Below are positions 1 to 6,238 of a DNA stretch of 12,901 nt, in pieces; the stretch's first letter is position 1; the number at the start of each line of letters is the position of its first letter. Source of the stretch: an uncultured Candidatus Saccharibacteria bacterium (GTDB taxonomy: Bacteria; Patescibacteriota; Saccharimonadia; Saccharimonadales; Saccharimonadaceae). The translations under genes and the position numbers were made by a program. The notes beneath the pieces were generated by a model. It saw only the letters and a program-made list of their open reading frames with translations, ran no database searches and was not told where the DNA came from. The DNA lies in the NCBI GenBank assembly GCA_945916045.1, contig CAMEGH010000010.1, forward strand, positions 1-12,901. Reading direction: 5' to 3'.

Positions 1-1
1 A

Positions 2-313
2 TTACATACGGATTTCTGCATCAACACCAGCTGGAAGGCTGAGGTTTTGCAGGCTGTCGATAGTTTTTGGCGACGCGTTTGTGATGTCGATAAGGCGTTT
101 GTGTACGCGCATTTCAAACGTTTCACCACCCTTTTTATACACGTGCGGGCTCTTTACCACGGTAAACGTACTGCGGCGTGTTGGAAGCGGGATTGGACCA
201 GCTACATCTGCGCCGGTGCGGGTTGCGGTGTCGATAATCTGCTTTGCTGATTGATCGATAACTTTGTGGTCGTATGCCTTTAGGCGGATACGAATTTTAA
301 GGCCTTCTGCCAT
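2..313 (-). CDS. rpsJ: 30S ribosomal protein S10
   Basis: Ribosomal protein S10 of the small-subunit head; in many bacteria it also acts as NusE in antitermination. The 103-aa product matches the family's usual length (about 100-105). It opens with [15 protein letters not shown] and contains GPIPLPTRR, the loop typical of S10, then [20 protein letters not shown] and a C-terminal [12 protein letters not shown] chose the ATG at 311-313 because an AAAGGAG ribosome binding site lies 8 nt upstream. The frame stays open further upstream to a TTG at 374-376, but the extra 21 residues are not part of S10. It stops with TAA at the left edge, so S10-operon partners, if present, lie outside the window. 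It has its own promoter and a leader of about 100 nt. Identity is certain from conserved sequence. Confidence 0.98.
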   Translation of the reverse strand: MAEGLKIRIRLKAYDHKVIDQSAKQIIDTATRTGADVAGPIPLPTRRSTFTVVKSPHVYKKGGETFEMRVHKRLIDITNASPKTIDSLQNLSLPAGVDAEIRM

Positions 314-360
314 GAGTAAAACTCCTTTGTTGTATCCCGTAACCTTGGCTCGCATCGTAT

Positions 361-377
361 TTTGCCGATTTGGCAAA
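361..377 (-). promoter_or_regulatory. Small inverted repeat in the rpsJ leader
   Basis: TTTGCC and GGCAAA form a 6-bp stem around a 5-nt loop (GATTT), within the predicted untranslated leader of rpsJ and about 50 nt upstream of its start codon. No T-run follows on the minus strand, so it is not a terminator. S10 operons of many bacteria are controlled through leader RNA, but this hairpin is too small to equate with a known L4-type leader. A role is inference only. Confidence 0.35.
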
Positions 378-421
378 CTTACGGCTGGGCAAGTTATCGA
401 GATGATTTATAGTACCGTTGT

Positions 422-450
422 ATTGTAGCATTTTTGGTAGGATTTTGCAA
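422..450 (-). promoter_or_regulatory. rpsJ promoter (sigma70-type)
   Basis: On the minus strand, -35 TTGCAA (445-450) and -10 TACAAT (422-427) are separated by exactly 17 bp. A TGC precedes the -10, making it an extended -10. The predicted start is near 415, giving a leader of about 100 nt. The -35 hexamer is itself palindromic and lies in the gap shared with the divergent gene starting at 492. Confidence 0.7.
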
Positions 451-491
451 TGGGTTGATAGTACTATGGCAAAAAGCTTGACTTTTTAATT

Positions 492-782
492 ATGTCGAAT
501 ACCACCAAGACCCAGAAGAACGACATTGACACTTGTATCAGAGTGTTCAAGATTGGCCGTGTCGCCCTCGCAGCCGTGATTATTGCGGGACTAGTCAATG
601 CAGTAGACTTTACCACCTACGCAGCTGCTTTTGCGTACGAAGGTGGCGCTCAGACGCTATTCACCCTGTCTGTCCTGACTTTCGTGTGGGCAATGCCGGT
701 ATACGGGATATACATGCTGAGCATAACCTCCGCAGAAATCGTCATCCTCAAACGAGAGAAAGAACTCGCAACCCAAGAGTAA
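492..782 (+). CDS. Small two-helix membrane protein, unrecognised
   Basis: 96-aa protein that I do not recognise. A hydrophilic N-terminus (residues 1-20, rich in Lys, Asn and Thr) is followed by two hydrophobic segments, about 23-40 (RVALAAVIIAGLVNAVDF) and about 56-80. A short charged tail (KREKELATQE) ends it, so it is probably an integral inner-membrane protein with both termini on the same side. It is divergent from rpsJ and ends in a good terminator, which supports it as a real transcription unit. No Shine-Dalgarno precedes the ATG. The best promoter I see is weak: TTGGTA (434-439), 17 bp, GATAGT (457-462). This would give a leader of roughly 20 nt. There is no catalytic motif or family signature, and the function is unknown. 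Confidence 0.7.
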   Translation: MSNTTKTQKNDIDTCIRVFKIGRVALAAVIIAGLVNAVDFTTYAAAFAYEGGAQTLFTLSVLTFVWAMPVYGIYMLSITSAEIVILKREKELATQE

Positions 783-832
783 CCCCACCCCGCGTCGAGC
801 ACCAACCAAGCTCCGCTACGGTGGGGCTTTTT
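783..832 (+). terminator. Rho-independent terminator after the 492-782 gene
   Basis: The outer stem CCCCACC (783-789) pairs with GGTGGGG (820-826). An inner GAGC/GCTC stem (797-800 with 810-813) closes the apex, and a T-rich tail follows (828-832). The T-run is only on the plus-strand side. It therefore terminates the small membrane gene and probably serves ldh, converging from the right, poorly if at all. Confidence 0.8.
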
Positions 833-834
833 AC

Positions 835-1767
835 TTATTCGCCCAGTTCAAACATCGATTTACGAATCACACCAGCCGATGCGTGCAGCTTCTCGCGCTC
901 TTCGTCGCTCAGGCGGTAGCCGTCAAGCGGACGCACACCATCAGCGCTCACTAGTGATGGTACGCTTAGCACTACATCGTGCAAACCATATTCGCCATCT
1001 AGCAACGAACACACTGGCAAAATACTTGGTTGCGAACTACGCAGCGCTGCCACCACTTCCGAAATTACCTGCCCAATGCCGTAGTACGTTGATTTTTTAG
1101 TATCAATAATGTGATACGCCTTTTTAGCAACTGCATCGTCCAGCCCGGCCAGCATTTCGTCGCTGTAGCCTGGCATTACATGCAGCGGCACCGAGCCAAC
1201 CGTCGCGCTTAGCAGCGCCGTAAACGACGAATCGCCGTGCTCGCCCAGCGTAAACGCATTCACTTGGCTGGCGCGCACGTTCAAATTTTCGGCAATAACC
1301 GATCGCAACCGCGCCGAATCAAGCGTCGTGCCCGTGCCAAGCACGCGGTGTTTTGGCAAGCCAGATACTTTTAGCGCCTCGTAGGTTAGCACGTCTACCG
1401 GGTTGGTTACCAGCACAAGGTAAATTTCTTTACCGTTCGCCATCACTTTGCCAACCACGTCGCGAATGATGTTGGCGTTAATGCCCAGCAGCTCCAAACG
1501 TGTTTGCCCCGGCTTTTGCGCCGCGCCACCAGTAATTACCACGATATCATCGGTGTCGATTTCGCTATAGTCGCCCACACGTACATTTACACCGCTCGTA
1601 AACGCTGCTGCATCGGTAATATCCATCGCCTGGCCCGATGCCACGTCTTCGTGAATATCAATCAGTACAATCTCTGAAGCCGTTTCTTTGAGCGTCATTG
1701 CATACGCCGCACTTGCACCCACCATTCCGGCGGCACCAATAATAAATACTTTTTGTTGTTTTGCCAT
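835..1767 (-). CDS. ldh: L-lactate dehydrogenase
   Basis: NAD-dependent L-lactate dehydrogenase, reducing pyruvate to lactate and regenerating NAD+ in fermentation; cytoplasmic, 310 aa (family about 310-320). The Rossmann nucleotide loop GAAGMVG is at residues 11-17, with an acidic residue Asp37 ending strand 2. The substrate loop is QKPGQTR (84-90). Gln84 marks lactate rather than malate specificity, and Arg90 is the mobile catalytic Arg. TNPVD (121-125), Asp150 and Arg153 in DSARLR, and the catalytic GEHGDS with His177 are all present. In allosteric LDHs, fructose-1,6-bisphosphate binds Arg173 and His188 (classical numbering). Here Arg155 matches the first, but the second position is Asn170, so classical activation may be altered. 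The start ATG has an AGGGG site close upstream and its own promoter. Confidence 0.95.
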   Translation of the reverse strand: MAKQQKVFIIGAAGMVGASAAYAMTLKETASEIVLIDIHEDVASGQAMDITDAAAFTSGVNVRVGDYSEIDTDDIVVITGGAAQKPGQTRLELLGINANIIRDVVGKVMANGKEIYLVLVTNPVDVLTYEALKVSGLPKHRVLGTGTTLDSARLRSVIAENLNVRASQVNAFTLGEHGDSSFTALLSATVGSVPLHVMPGYSDEMLAGLDDAVAKKAYHIIDTKKSTYYGIGQVISEVVAALRSSQPSILPVCSLLDGEYGLHDVVLSVPSLVSADGVRPLDGYRLSDEEREKLHASAGVIRKSMFELGE

Positions 1768-1793
1768 ACTTCCCCTATTTAGCTTATGGTTTT

Positions 1794-1823
1794 AGTATAA
1801 AGCACTTGGGCGTGGCAAGTCAA
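1794..1823 (-). promoter_or_regulatory. ldh promoter
   Basis: On the minus strand, -35 TTGACT (1818-1823) and -10 TATACT (1794-1799) have an 18-bp spacer. The predicted start is near 1787, leaving a 20-nt leader that carries the AGGGG ribosome binding site. Confidence 0.75.
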
Positions 1824-1833
1824 AACGTGGCAA
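1811..1833. repeat. Direct repeat CGTGGCAA over the ldh promoter
   Basis: CGTGGCAA occurs at 1811-1818 and again at 1826-1833, 15 bp apart, flanking and touching the ldh -35 box. A spacing near one and a half helical turns over a promoter could be an operator. It may equally be chance in a short AT/GC-mixed gap. Confidence 0.35.
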
Positions 1834-1857
1834 CTTGCTCTATATAAAAGACGTCAA

Positions 1858-1894
1858 ACAAAAACTGCCCGAATCATACGACCCAGGCAGTTTT
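1858..1894 (-). terminator. tuf terminator
   Basis: Read on the minus strand, the stem AAAACTGCC/GGCAGTTTT (1861-1869 with 1886-1894, 16-nt loop) is followed by a T-rich TTTTTGTTT run. It lies 17 bp past the tuf stop codon and separates tuf from the ldh promoter. Confidence 0.85.
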
Positions 1895-1910
1895 GTGCTA
1901 ATAGTGGATA

Positions 1911-3095
1911 CTATTTGTTGATCTTGGTTACAACACCAGCACCAACAGTACGGCCACCTTCGCGGATTGCGAAGTTTAGACCTTGTTCCATAGCGATTGG
2001 GGCAAGCAACTTCACCTTGAAAGTGATAGTGTCGCCAGGCATCACCATTTCTTTGTCAGCTGGAAGTTCAACTTCACCAGTTACGTCCGTTGTACGGAAG
2101 TAGAACTGTGGCTTGTAACCCTTTGAGAATGGAGTGTGGCGTCCGCCTTCTTCCTTCTTAAGGATGTACACTTCAGCTTCGAATTCTGTGTGTGGTTCGA
2201 TTGAACCAGGTGCACAAAGAACCTGTCCACGTTCGATATCAGTACGTTCGATACCACGTAGCAAGAGACCAGCGTTGTCGCCAGCTTGACCTTGGTCAAG
2301 GCTCTTCTTAAATGCTTCAACACCTGTTACAACAGTCTTTTGTGTCGAGCGGATACCAACAACTTCAACTTCTTCGTTGAGCTTGATGACACCTTGTTCG
2401 ATACGACCAGTTGCAACGGTACCACGACCCTTGATCGAAAATACGTCTTCGATAGGCATAAGGAATGGCTTGTCCATGTCACGTGCTGGCTCTGGAATGT
2501 AGCTGTCCATAGCGGCAACCAATTCCATAATTGCGTCTTCGTACTTTTCGTCGCCTTCAAGTGCCTTAAGAGCAGAACCCTTAATCACTGGAGCGTTGTC
2601 ACCGTCGAAGTCGTTCTTTGAAAGGAGTTCACGAACGTCCATTTCAACGAGTTCAACAAGTTCTTCGTCCGCCATGTCCATTTTGTTAAGGAACACAACG
2701 ATCTTCGGCACACCAACTTGCTTGGCAAGTAGTACGTGTTCGCGAGTTTGTGGCATTGGGCCGTCTGCAGCAGACACAACAAGAACCGCACCGTCAACTT
2801 GCGCTGCACCGGTAATCATGTTCTTAACGTAGTCAGCGTGTCCTGGCATATCCACGTGAGCGTAGTGACGCTTCTCTGATTCGTATTCTTGGTGTGAAGA
2901 TGCAATCGTAATACCACGTTGCTTTTCTTCTGGTGCGTTGTCAATCTCGTCGTAGTTACGAGGCTTGTTAACATCGCTAGGTAGACGCTTTGCAAGAACT
3001 TGAGTAATTGCGGCTGTCAAAGTTGTCTTACCGTGGTCAACGTGACCCATAGTACCAACGTTAACATGCGGCTTGCTTCGATCGAAATCTGCCAT
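1911..3095 (-). CDS. tuf: Translation elongation factor Tu
   Basis: EF-Tu, the GTPase that delivers aminoacyl-tRNA to the ribosome; 394 aa, exactly family length. All GTPase motifs are canonical: P-loop GHVDHGKT (17-24), switch I RGITI (60-64), DMPGH (82-86) with catalytic His86, NKMD (137-140) and SAL (174-176). Domains II and III follow, with [11 protein letters not shown] and a C-terminal [12 protein letters not shown] small oddity is Met83 where most bacteria have Cys (DCPGHADY). The start is supported by AAGGAGA about 9 nt upstream. It is transcribed alone from its own promoter, with a leader of about 67 nt and a terminator behind it. It serves as a useful in-window control for the unusual EF-G. 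Confidence 0.99.
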   Translation of the reverse strand: MADFDRSKPHVNVGTMGHVDHGKTTLTAAITQVLAKRLPSDVNKPRNYDEIDNAPEEKQRGITIASSHQEYESEKRHYAHVDMPGHADYVKNMITGAAQVDGAVLVVSAADGPMPQTREHVLLAKQVGVPKIVVFLNKMDMADEELVELVEMDVRELLSKNDFDGDNAPVIKGSALKALEGDEKYEDAIMELVAAMDSYIPEPARDMDKPFLMPIEDVFSIKGRGTVATGRIEQGVIKLNEEVEVVGIRSTQKTVVTGVEAFKKSLDQGQAGDNAGLLLRGIERTDIERGQVLCAPGSIEPHTEFEAEVYILKKEEGGRHTPFSKGYKPQFYFRTTDVTGEVELPADKEMVMPGDTITFKVKLLAPIAMEQGLNFAIREGGRTVGAGVVTKINK

Positions 3096-3168
3096 GTAGG
3101 GTAAATCTCCTTGGATTATTTATTATGATTATCGTGCGTAAAGTTGACACTCCACGACGTATATCCAC

Positions 3169-3197
3169 ATTATACATGTTTTTGTTTTTGGCGTAAA
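3169..3197 (-). promoter_or_regulatory. tuf promoter
   Basis: On the minus strand, a perfect -10 TATAAT (3169-3174) lies 17 bp from a weaker -35, TTTACG (3192-3197). The predicted start is near 3162. An inverted repeat GCGTA-N7-TACGC (3191-3207) overlaps the -35 box and might bind a regulator, which is speculative. Confidence 0.7.
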
Positions 3198-3246
3198 GGG
3201 GCTACGCGCCGAGAGCATGCAATTTGTGTATAGCAGTGTTTTGATA

Positions 3247-3275
3247 TTGAAAAAGTAACATGTTTATTGTAAAAT
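3247..3275 (+). promoter_or_regulatory. Promoter for a probably leaderless mRNA (597-aa gene)
   Basis: -35 TTGAAA (3247-3252), a 17-bp spacer and -10 TAAAAT (3270-3275). The +1 should fall at about 3282, only 2 nt before the ATG at 3284. No Shine-Dalgarno is present between promoter and start, so translation is probably leaderless. Confidence 0.7.
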
Positions 3276-3283
3276 AGCCACAC

Positions 3284-5077
3284 ATGACGGAAAAACAATC
3301 TTCTGACGCGTTCAAGCCTGATGCTCAGTTGCTGCGCAAAATCGATACTCTCACGGATGAGATTCATTTTCGCGAGACGTTGGATTTGGCGAGTAGTGTT
3401 TGCCTGGGTCGAAAATTCACGCCCACTCCGTATGAAACCGAACTAACTGCCGACCAAAAGCTCCTTGCTAACCTTGGTGCCACAGGACTACGCAACGCAA
3501 TTGACGCACCAAAAGACCGCTACTTTAGCGCAAATAACGCCGACATTGCGCTGCGTGGCGATAGCATCAATGATGCGCCAAATCTTGCACTAGCCCACGA
3601 GGCACGGCAGTTTGGGCAAGAATTACTTAACGAAGCATACCGCTGCCTCGGCCAAGAGGTCCACGACAAAATCCGCGAATACAGGGTTGCCACATCAGAC
3701 AATGAACGCCATGCGACACTTGAATGGGTAGCTAAGCGGCTTAATGTGATCGCACACAGCAACAACGCAGATATCGAAGACCCGGACGCCGCCGAAGGAT
3801 TTTACCATCCAATTCGGCTTTCGCTACGTGCGATTGGCGCCTACCCAAATATCGAAATCACTCCAACATGCCTGAGTGTCAGCACTATTGCCGCAAGCTT
3901 CTTAGAACAAACTGGCGCCCCACATTTGCATGCAGGGCTCATGGCAACTCGGGCGCGCGAAGAGCTACGTGCTGGCGCTGTCTCGCTTTTATCATCGAAG
4001 TACGACCTAGAGGACTTCTTCCTTAACACGGCGTACACTACCGACAAAGCAATCACTGACGCCGCACAAATAAGCACAGAATGGCATGACAGCTACGCCC
4101 ATGAACCGGAAGCGTTTCATTCGGCAAATTTGGTAAAAATGGACAATGGCTGGCATGTACTAGATGCGAATTTTTCCATTCTCGACCGCTATCACGGTAA
4201 CGATAACACTCAGCTTGACGACATTTACGCGTCGTTGCAGGAATTTGAAACTAGCGCGCCTGGCCTTGAACGCACTTTTAAAAGCACAGAAATTAAGCCT
4301 ATCATTAGTGAGGAATCCATCTTTTCTTCCATAGGCGACACTTCAAGGGAGCATTTTGCACAGCTTAATTCAGCCAGCCACGAGCAGCTCGTCGACATTC
4401 TTCGGCATGAAACCGAATCGATCTACCAAAAACTATACGACGCAACTGCCGCCGGCTTGCGGCCTATTATTGAGGCGAGCTCCTTGCCCGAAGAAAGCAA
4501 ACAGCTTTATCTGCAAGCATTCGATAGAATGGCGATTGATGCGTTTGCGGCATTTGCGCACGTGTTTATATTTAACAATGGCCAAATTACAGCTACGCAA
4601 GCCAGAGCACGCCAAGACGCAGCGTTTGCGGCACGCCTAACGACGGATTTGCGCAAGGCATGGCAATTTGTGGCTATTGCCGTCAGCGAAGAAACTGCTG
4701 CGCAGGCAGCAAAGTTGCAAATGAACAGCACTCATCCAATGCTCGAGGTCGGCTTACCAGCGCAACGCATCGGGTTTTCTGTATTGAAGGAATTTGACAC
4801 GTACACAGACAGTGCCGTGTCGCCAAGTTTTTGGCTTTCTAATTGGTCGAGCCATATTGCAATCACCAACGCCGTCGCACAAGCGAGCGAGCGCCCCGGG
4901 CAAGCAGAGATAACTGCCGCGAACGTGCTGACAGTCTGCAGCTCCGATTTGCATTATATGAAAGATGTTAGTATAATAGAAGAGTTCGCAAAAGACGCTA
5001 TTTCTACCTTGCAAGGAGAAGACGATGTCCAGGATAAAGCCCCGGGCGCTGGAAAAGGCCATCAACAAACTGAGTAA
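3284..5077 (+). CDS. 597-aa protein with transglutaminase-like Cys-His-Asp pattern
   Basis: I do not recognise a named family for the whole protein. The middle resembles a transglutaminase-like (papain-fold) core. Cys196 sits in PTCLSVSTIAASFLEQTGAP, like the helix carrying the nucleophile and followed by a small-residue helix. HSANLVKMDNGWHVLDAN contains His279, then the typical GW and Asp294 of the H...GW..lD pattern. This gives a candidate triad Cys196-His279-Asp294. It could be a transferase, protease or inactive scaffold. The N-terminal 180 and C-terminal 300 residues look mostly alpha-helical. There is no signal peptide or clear membrane segment, so it is probably cytoplasmic. Its promoter places the mRNA start next to the ATG, and the last 53 nt overlap the next gene. 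Function is inference; the coding call is firm. Confidence 0.85.
   Translation: MTEKQSSDAFKPDAQLLRKIDTLTDEIHFRETLDLASSVCLGRKFTPTPYETELTADQKLLANLGATGLRNAIDAPKDRYFSANNADIALRGDSINDAPNLALAHEARQFGQELLNEAYRCLGQEVHDKIREYRVATSDNERHATLEWVAKRLNVIAHSNNADIEDPDAAEGFYHPIRLSLRAIGAYPNIEITPTCLSVSTIAASFLEQTGAPHLHAGLMATRAREELRAGAVSLLSSKYDLEDFFLNTAYTTDKAITDAAQISTEWHDSYAHEPEAFHSANLVKMDNGWHVLDANFSILDRYHGNDNTQLDDIYASLQEFETSAPGLERTFKSTEIKPIISEESIFSSIGDTSREHFAQLNSASHEQLVDILRHETESIYQKLYDATAAGLRPIIEASSLPEESKQLYLQAFDRMAIDAFAAFAHVFIFNNGQITATQARARQDAAFAARLTTDLRKAWQFVAIAVSEETAAQAAKLQMNSTHPMLEVGLPAQRIGFSVLKEFDTYTDSAVSPSFWLSNWSSHIAITNAVAQASERPGQAEITAANVLTVCSSDLHYMKDVSIIEEFAKDAISTLQGEDDVQDKAPGAGKGHQQTE
4949..4977 (+). promoter_or_regulatory. 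Promoter inside the 597-aa gene, for the 72-aa gene
   Basis: -35 TTGCAT (4949-4954), a 17-bp spacer and a perfect -10 TATAAT (4972-4977). The predicted start is near 4984, giving a leader of about 41 nt that carries the AAGGAG site for the gene at 5025. Its position suggests the small gene is transcribed independently of its neighbour. Confidence 0.7.
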
Positions 5078-5243
5078 AAAGCTTGGGATTGACGAGGGGA
5101 GCGAGGAGCATCAGAAGCTCGCAAGTACGCTTCAGGCAATCAACGATACCGCGCCAGAGAATGGCGAGAAATCAACCAAGGTTCGCCCCGAGCAGACCAA
5201 CGGCCCCGCCCGCCAAACGCTGCCGAATTCTCGGTGGCAGTAG
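5025..5243 (+). CDS. Small basic protein overlapping the 597-aa gene
   Basis: 72-aa protein that I do not recognise. The first half is Lys-rich and predicted helical (IKPRALEKAINKLSKKLGI), and the second half is polar and probably disordered, ending PNSRWQ. There is no signal peptide or membrane segment. It could bind nucleic acid or a partner protein, but nothing proves this. Evidence that it is real: AAGGAG at 5013-5018 with 6-nt spacing to the ATG, an internal promoter at 4949-4977, and a strong terminator 20 bp after its stop. It overlaps the end of the 597-aa gene by 53 nt in another frame, so it can be expressed from its own promoter or from the longer transcript. Confidence 0.75.
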   Translation: MSRIKPRALEKAINKLSKKLGIDEGSEEHQKLASTLQAINDTAPENGEKSTKVRPEQTNGPARQTLPNSRWQ

Positions 5244-5263
5244 CCTATCCAACTGAACACCAC

Positions 5264-5301
5264 GCCGCACCTTCTTTTCAGAAAGTGCGGCCTTACTTTT
5301 T
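5264..5301 (+). terminator. Strong terminator after the 72-aa gene
   Basis: A 12-bp stem with one mismatch (5264-5275 with 5280-5291; arms GCCGCACCTTCT and AGAAAGTGCGGC), a 4-nt loop TTTC, then CTTACTTTTTG. It ends the 3284-5243 transcription unit. Confidence 0.9.
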
Positions 5302-5322
5302 GTGGCTTTTCGTATGCATTGT

Positions 5323-5351
5323 TTGCTTTTTATAAATCTTTATGTTATTAT
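5323..5351 (+). promoter_or_regulatory. Promoter of the lipoprotein pair
   Basis: -35 TTGCTT (5323-5328), a 17-bp spacer and -10 TATTAT (5346-5351), with TGT directly upstream forming an extended -10. The predicted start is near 5358. The leader is about 56 nt and ends in a consensus AGGAGG. Confidence 0.8.
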
Positions 5352-5358
5352 GGCAATA

Positions 5359-5380
5359 ATAACGAGCATCCGCTTGTTAT
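5359..5380 (+). promoter_or_regulatory. 5'-terminal stem-loop of the lipoprotein mRNA
   Basis: ATAACGAGC (5359-5367) pairs with GCTTGTTAT (5372-5380) through 9 bp including one G-U, with the loop ATCC. It begins at the predicted first nucleotide of the transcript. Hairpins at an mRNA 5' end are known to slow decay in other bacteria; a DNA operator is an alternative reading. Confidence 0.5.
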
Positions 5381-5413
5381 GCACCTTTTCACGAAACTTC
5401 CAGGAGGAAGATC

Positions 5414-6166
5414 ATGTTCAACCGTAAGATTGCAATTATTGTTGCCGCTGCGTCGGCTGCGCTCGTTTTGACGAGCTGTGGGTCGTCTGAAAATGACGCC
5501 AGCAACAGCAAGGCGGACACCGCGTTTGCATCACAGCCAGGCGCGGAAAACGAACCGGCAGGACCACCCTACAAAGAGTCGTCGATCGAAATGAAGCAGG
5601 CTCTGATCGACATGGCATATGACCGCGAAACCGTGGATTTCGCAAAAACACCCCCACATCGCATTCCGCAAGACTGCAGCCTACCGCCAACGACCAGCTA
5701 CACCGCAACTATCAACTCCGTCCTGGGATTGACAGAAATGCCTGAGCTTGTTTCGTGGCGGATCGAAGAAGACGGCACCGCATACGTTGGACTTGGCTTC
5801 GAGGCCGGTGACCAGACTTTTGTTCAGCCGTTTGTCGACGAGATCACTCGTGCGACGAGCAAGGAGTACAACGTATTCACGGGAGGTGACTACCTGCAAT
5901 ACCAGCTGGTTGGATCAGACTTGGCGCACATGTTCTTTACCGACGAGGAGGCGCTTGGCTTTATCAAAGACAATCCAGCGCCGGCCAGCTCGCCCAACGA
6001 ATTTGTCGCGGAAGACGGGTTCTATAGCGTTAAGATTGTCGGTGCAACCTATAGCCGGCCGGCTACACCTCATGTGTGCCACGCCCAGCCCGCCAGCGGA
6101 CCAGCTCGCGACATCGGATCGATCACAGGAGTTCAGTTCGAACTGGCTGAATTCAGCTATCAGTAG
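5414..6166 (+). CDS. Putative lipoprotein 1
   Basis: 250-aa predicted lipoprotein. The signal peptide has a basic start (MFNRK), a hydrophobic core (IAIIVAAASAALVL) and the lipobox LTSC with Cys22 as the lipidated residue. A Ser/Asn/Gly-rich tether of about 30 residues follows. The mature domain (about 55-250) has no family I recognise. Cys88 and Cys222 are its only other cysteines and could form a disulfide outside the membrane. The segment around 97-125 and the stretch FFTDEEALGFIKDNP (174-188) resemble the following lipoprotein, so the two are probably distant paralogs. Consensus AGGAGG lies 6 nt before the ATG, so expression may be high. A surface or host-contact role is plausible but unproven. 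Confidence 0.85.
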   Translation: MFNRKIAIIVAAASAALVLTSCGSSENDASNSKADTAFASQPGAENEPAGPPYKESSIEMKQALIDMAYDRETVDFAKTPPHRIPQDCSLPPTTSYTATINSVLGLTEMPELVSWRIEEDGTAYVGLGFEAGDQTFVQPFVDEITRATSKEYNVFTGGDYLQYQLVGSDLAHMFFTDEEALGFIKDNPAPASSPNEFVAEDGFYSVKIVGATYSRPATPHVCHAQPASGPARDIGSITGVQFELAEFSYQ

Positions 6167-6173
6167 TTTCGTG

Positions 6174-6216
6174 AAACCCACCCACCTGCACACCATGCAG
6201 GCCAGGGTGGGTTTTT
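6174..6216 (+). terminator. Terminator of lipoprotein 1 with nested conserved hairpin
   Basis: The outer stem AAACCCACCC (6174-6183) pairs with GGGTGGGTTT (6205-6214), followed by a T-run to 6216. Inside it, CCTGCA (6185-6190) pairs with TGCAGG (6196-6201) around a CACCA loop. Only 22 bp separate this from the next start codon, so the second lipoprotein depends on readthrough or a promoter I cannot see. Confidence 0.9.
6184..6202 (+). repeat. Conserved apical hairpin, copy 1
   Basis: 19-nt element ACCTGCACACCATGCAGGC at the tip of the terminator after lipoprotein 1. Copy 2, at 7044-7062, differs at a single base. Confidence 0.8.
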
Positions 6217-6238
6217 CATTTCAGAAGAAGTGTTCGTT

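Noticed and set aside
314..376. TTG-initiated 21-residue N-terminal extension of S10
   Set aside because: S10 proteins start at the [17 protein letters not shown] region, and the ATG at 313 has a good ribosome binding site.
3136..3198. GCGTAAAG repeated at 3136-3143 and 3191-3198 in the tuf upstream region
   Set aside because: An 8-bp repeat 55 bp apart, one copy in the leader and one over the -35; too little to separate from chance.
6230..6238. GTG start for lipoprotein 2
   Set aside because: The ATG at 6239 gives the MFSRK start paralleling MFNRK, and the weak AGAAGAAG site is correctly spaced for it, not for the GTG.
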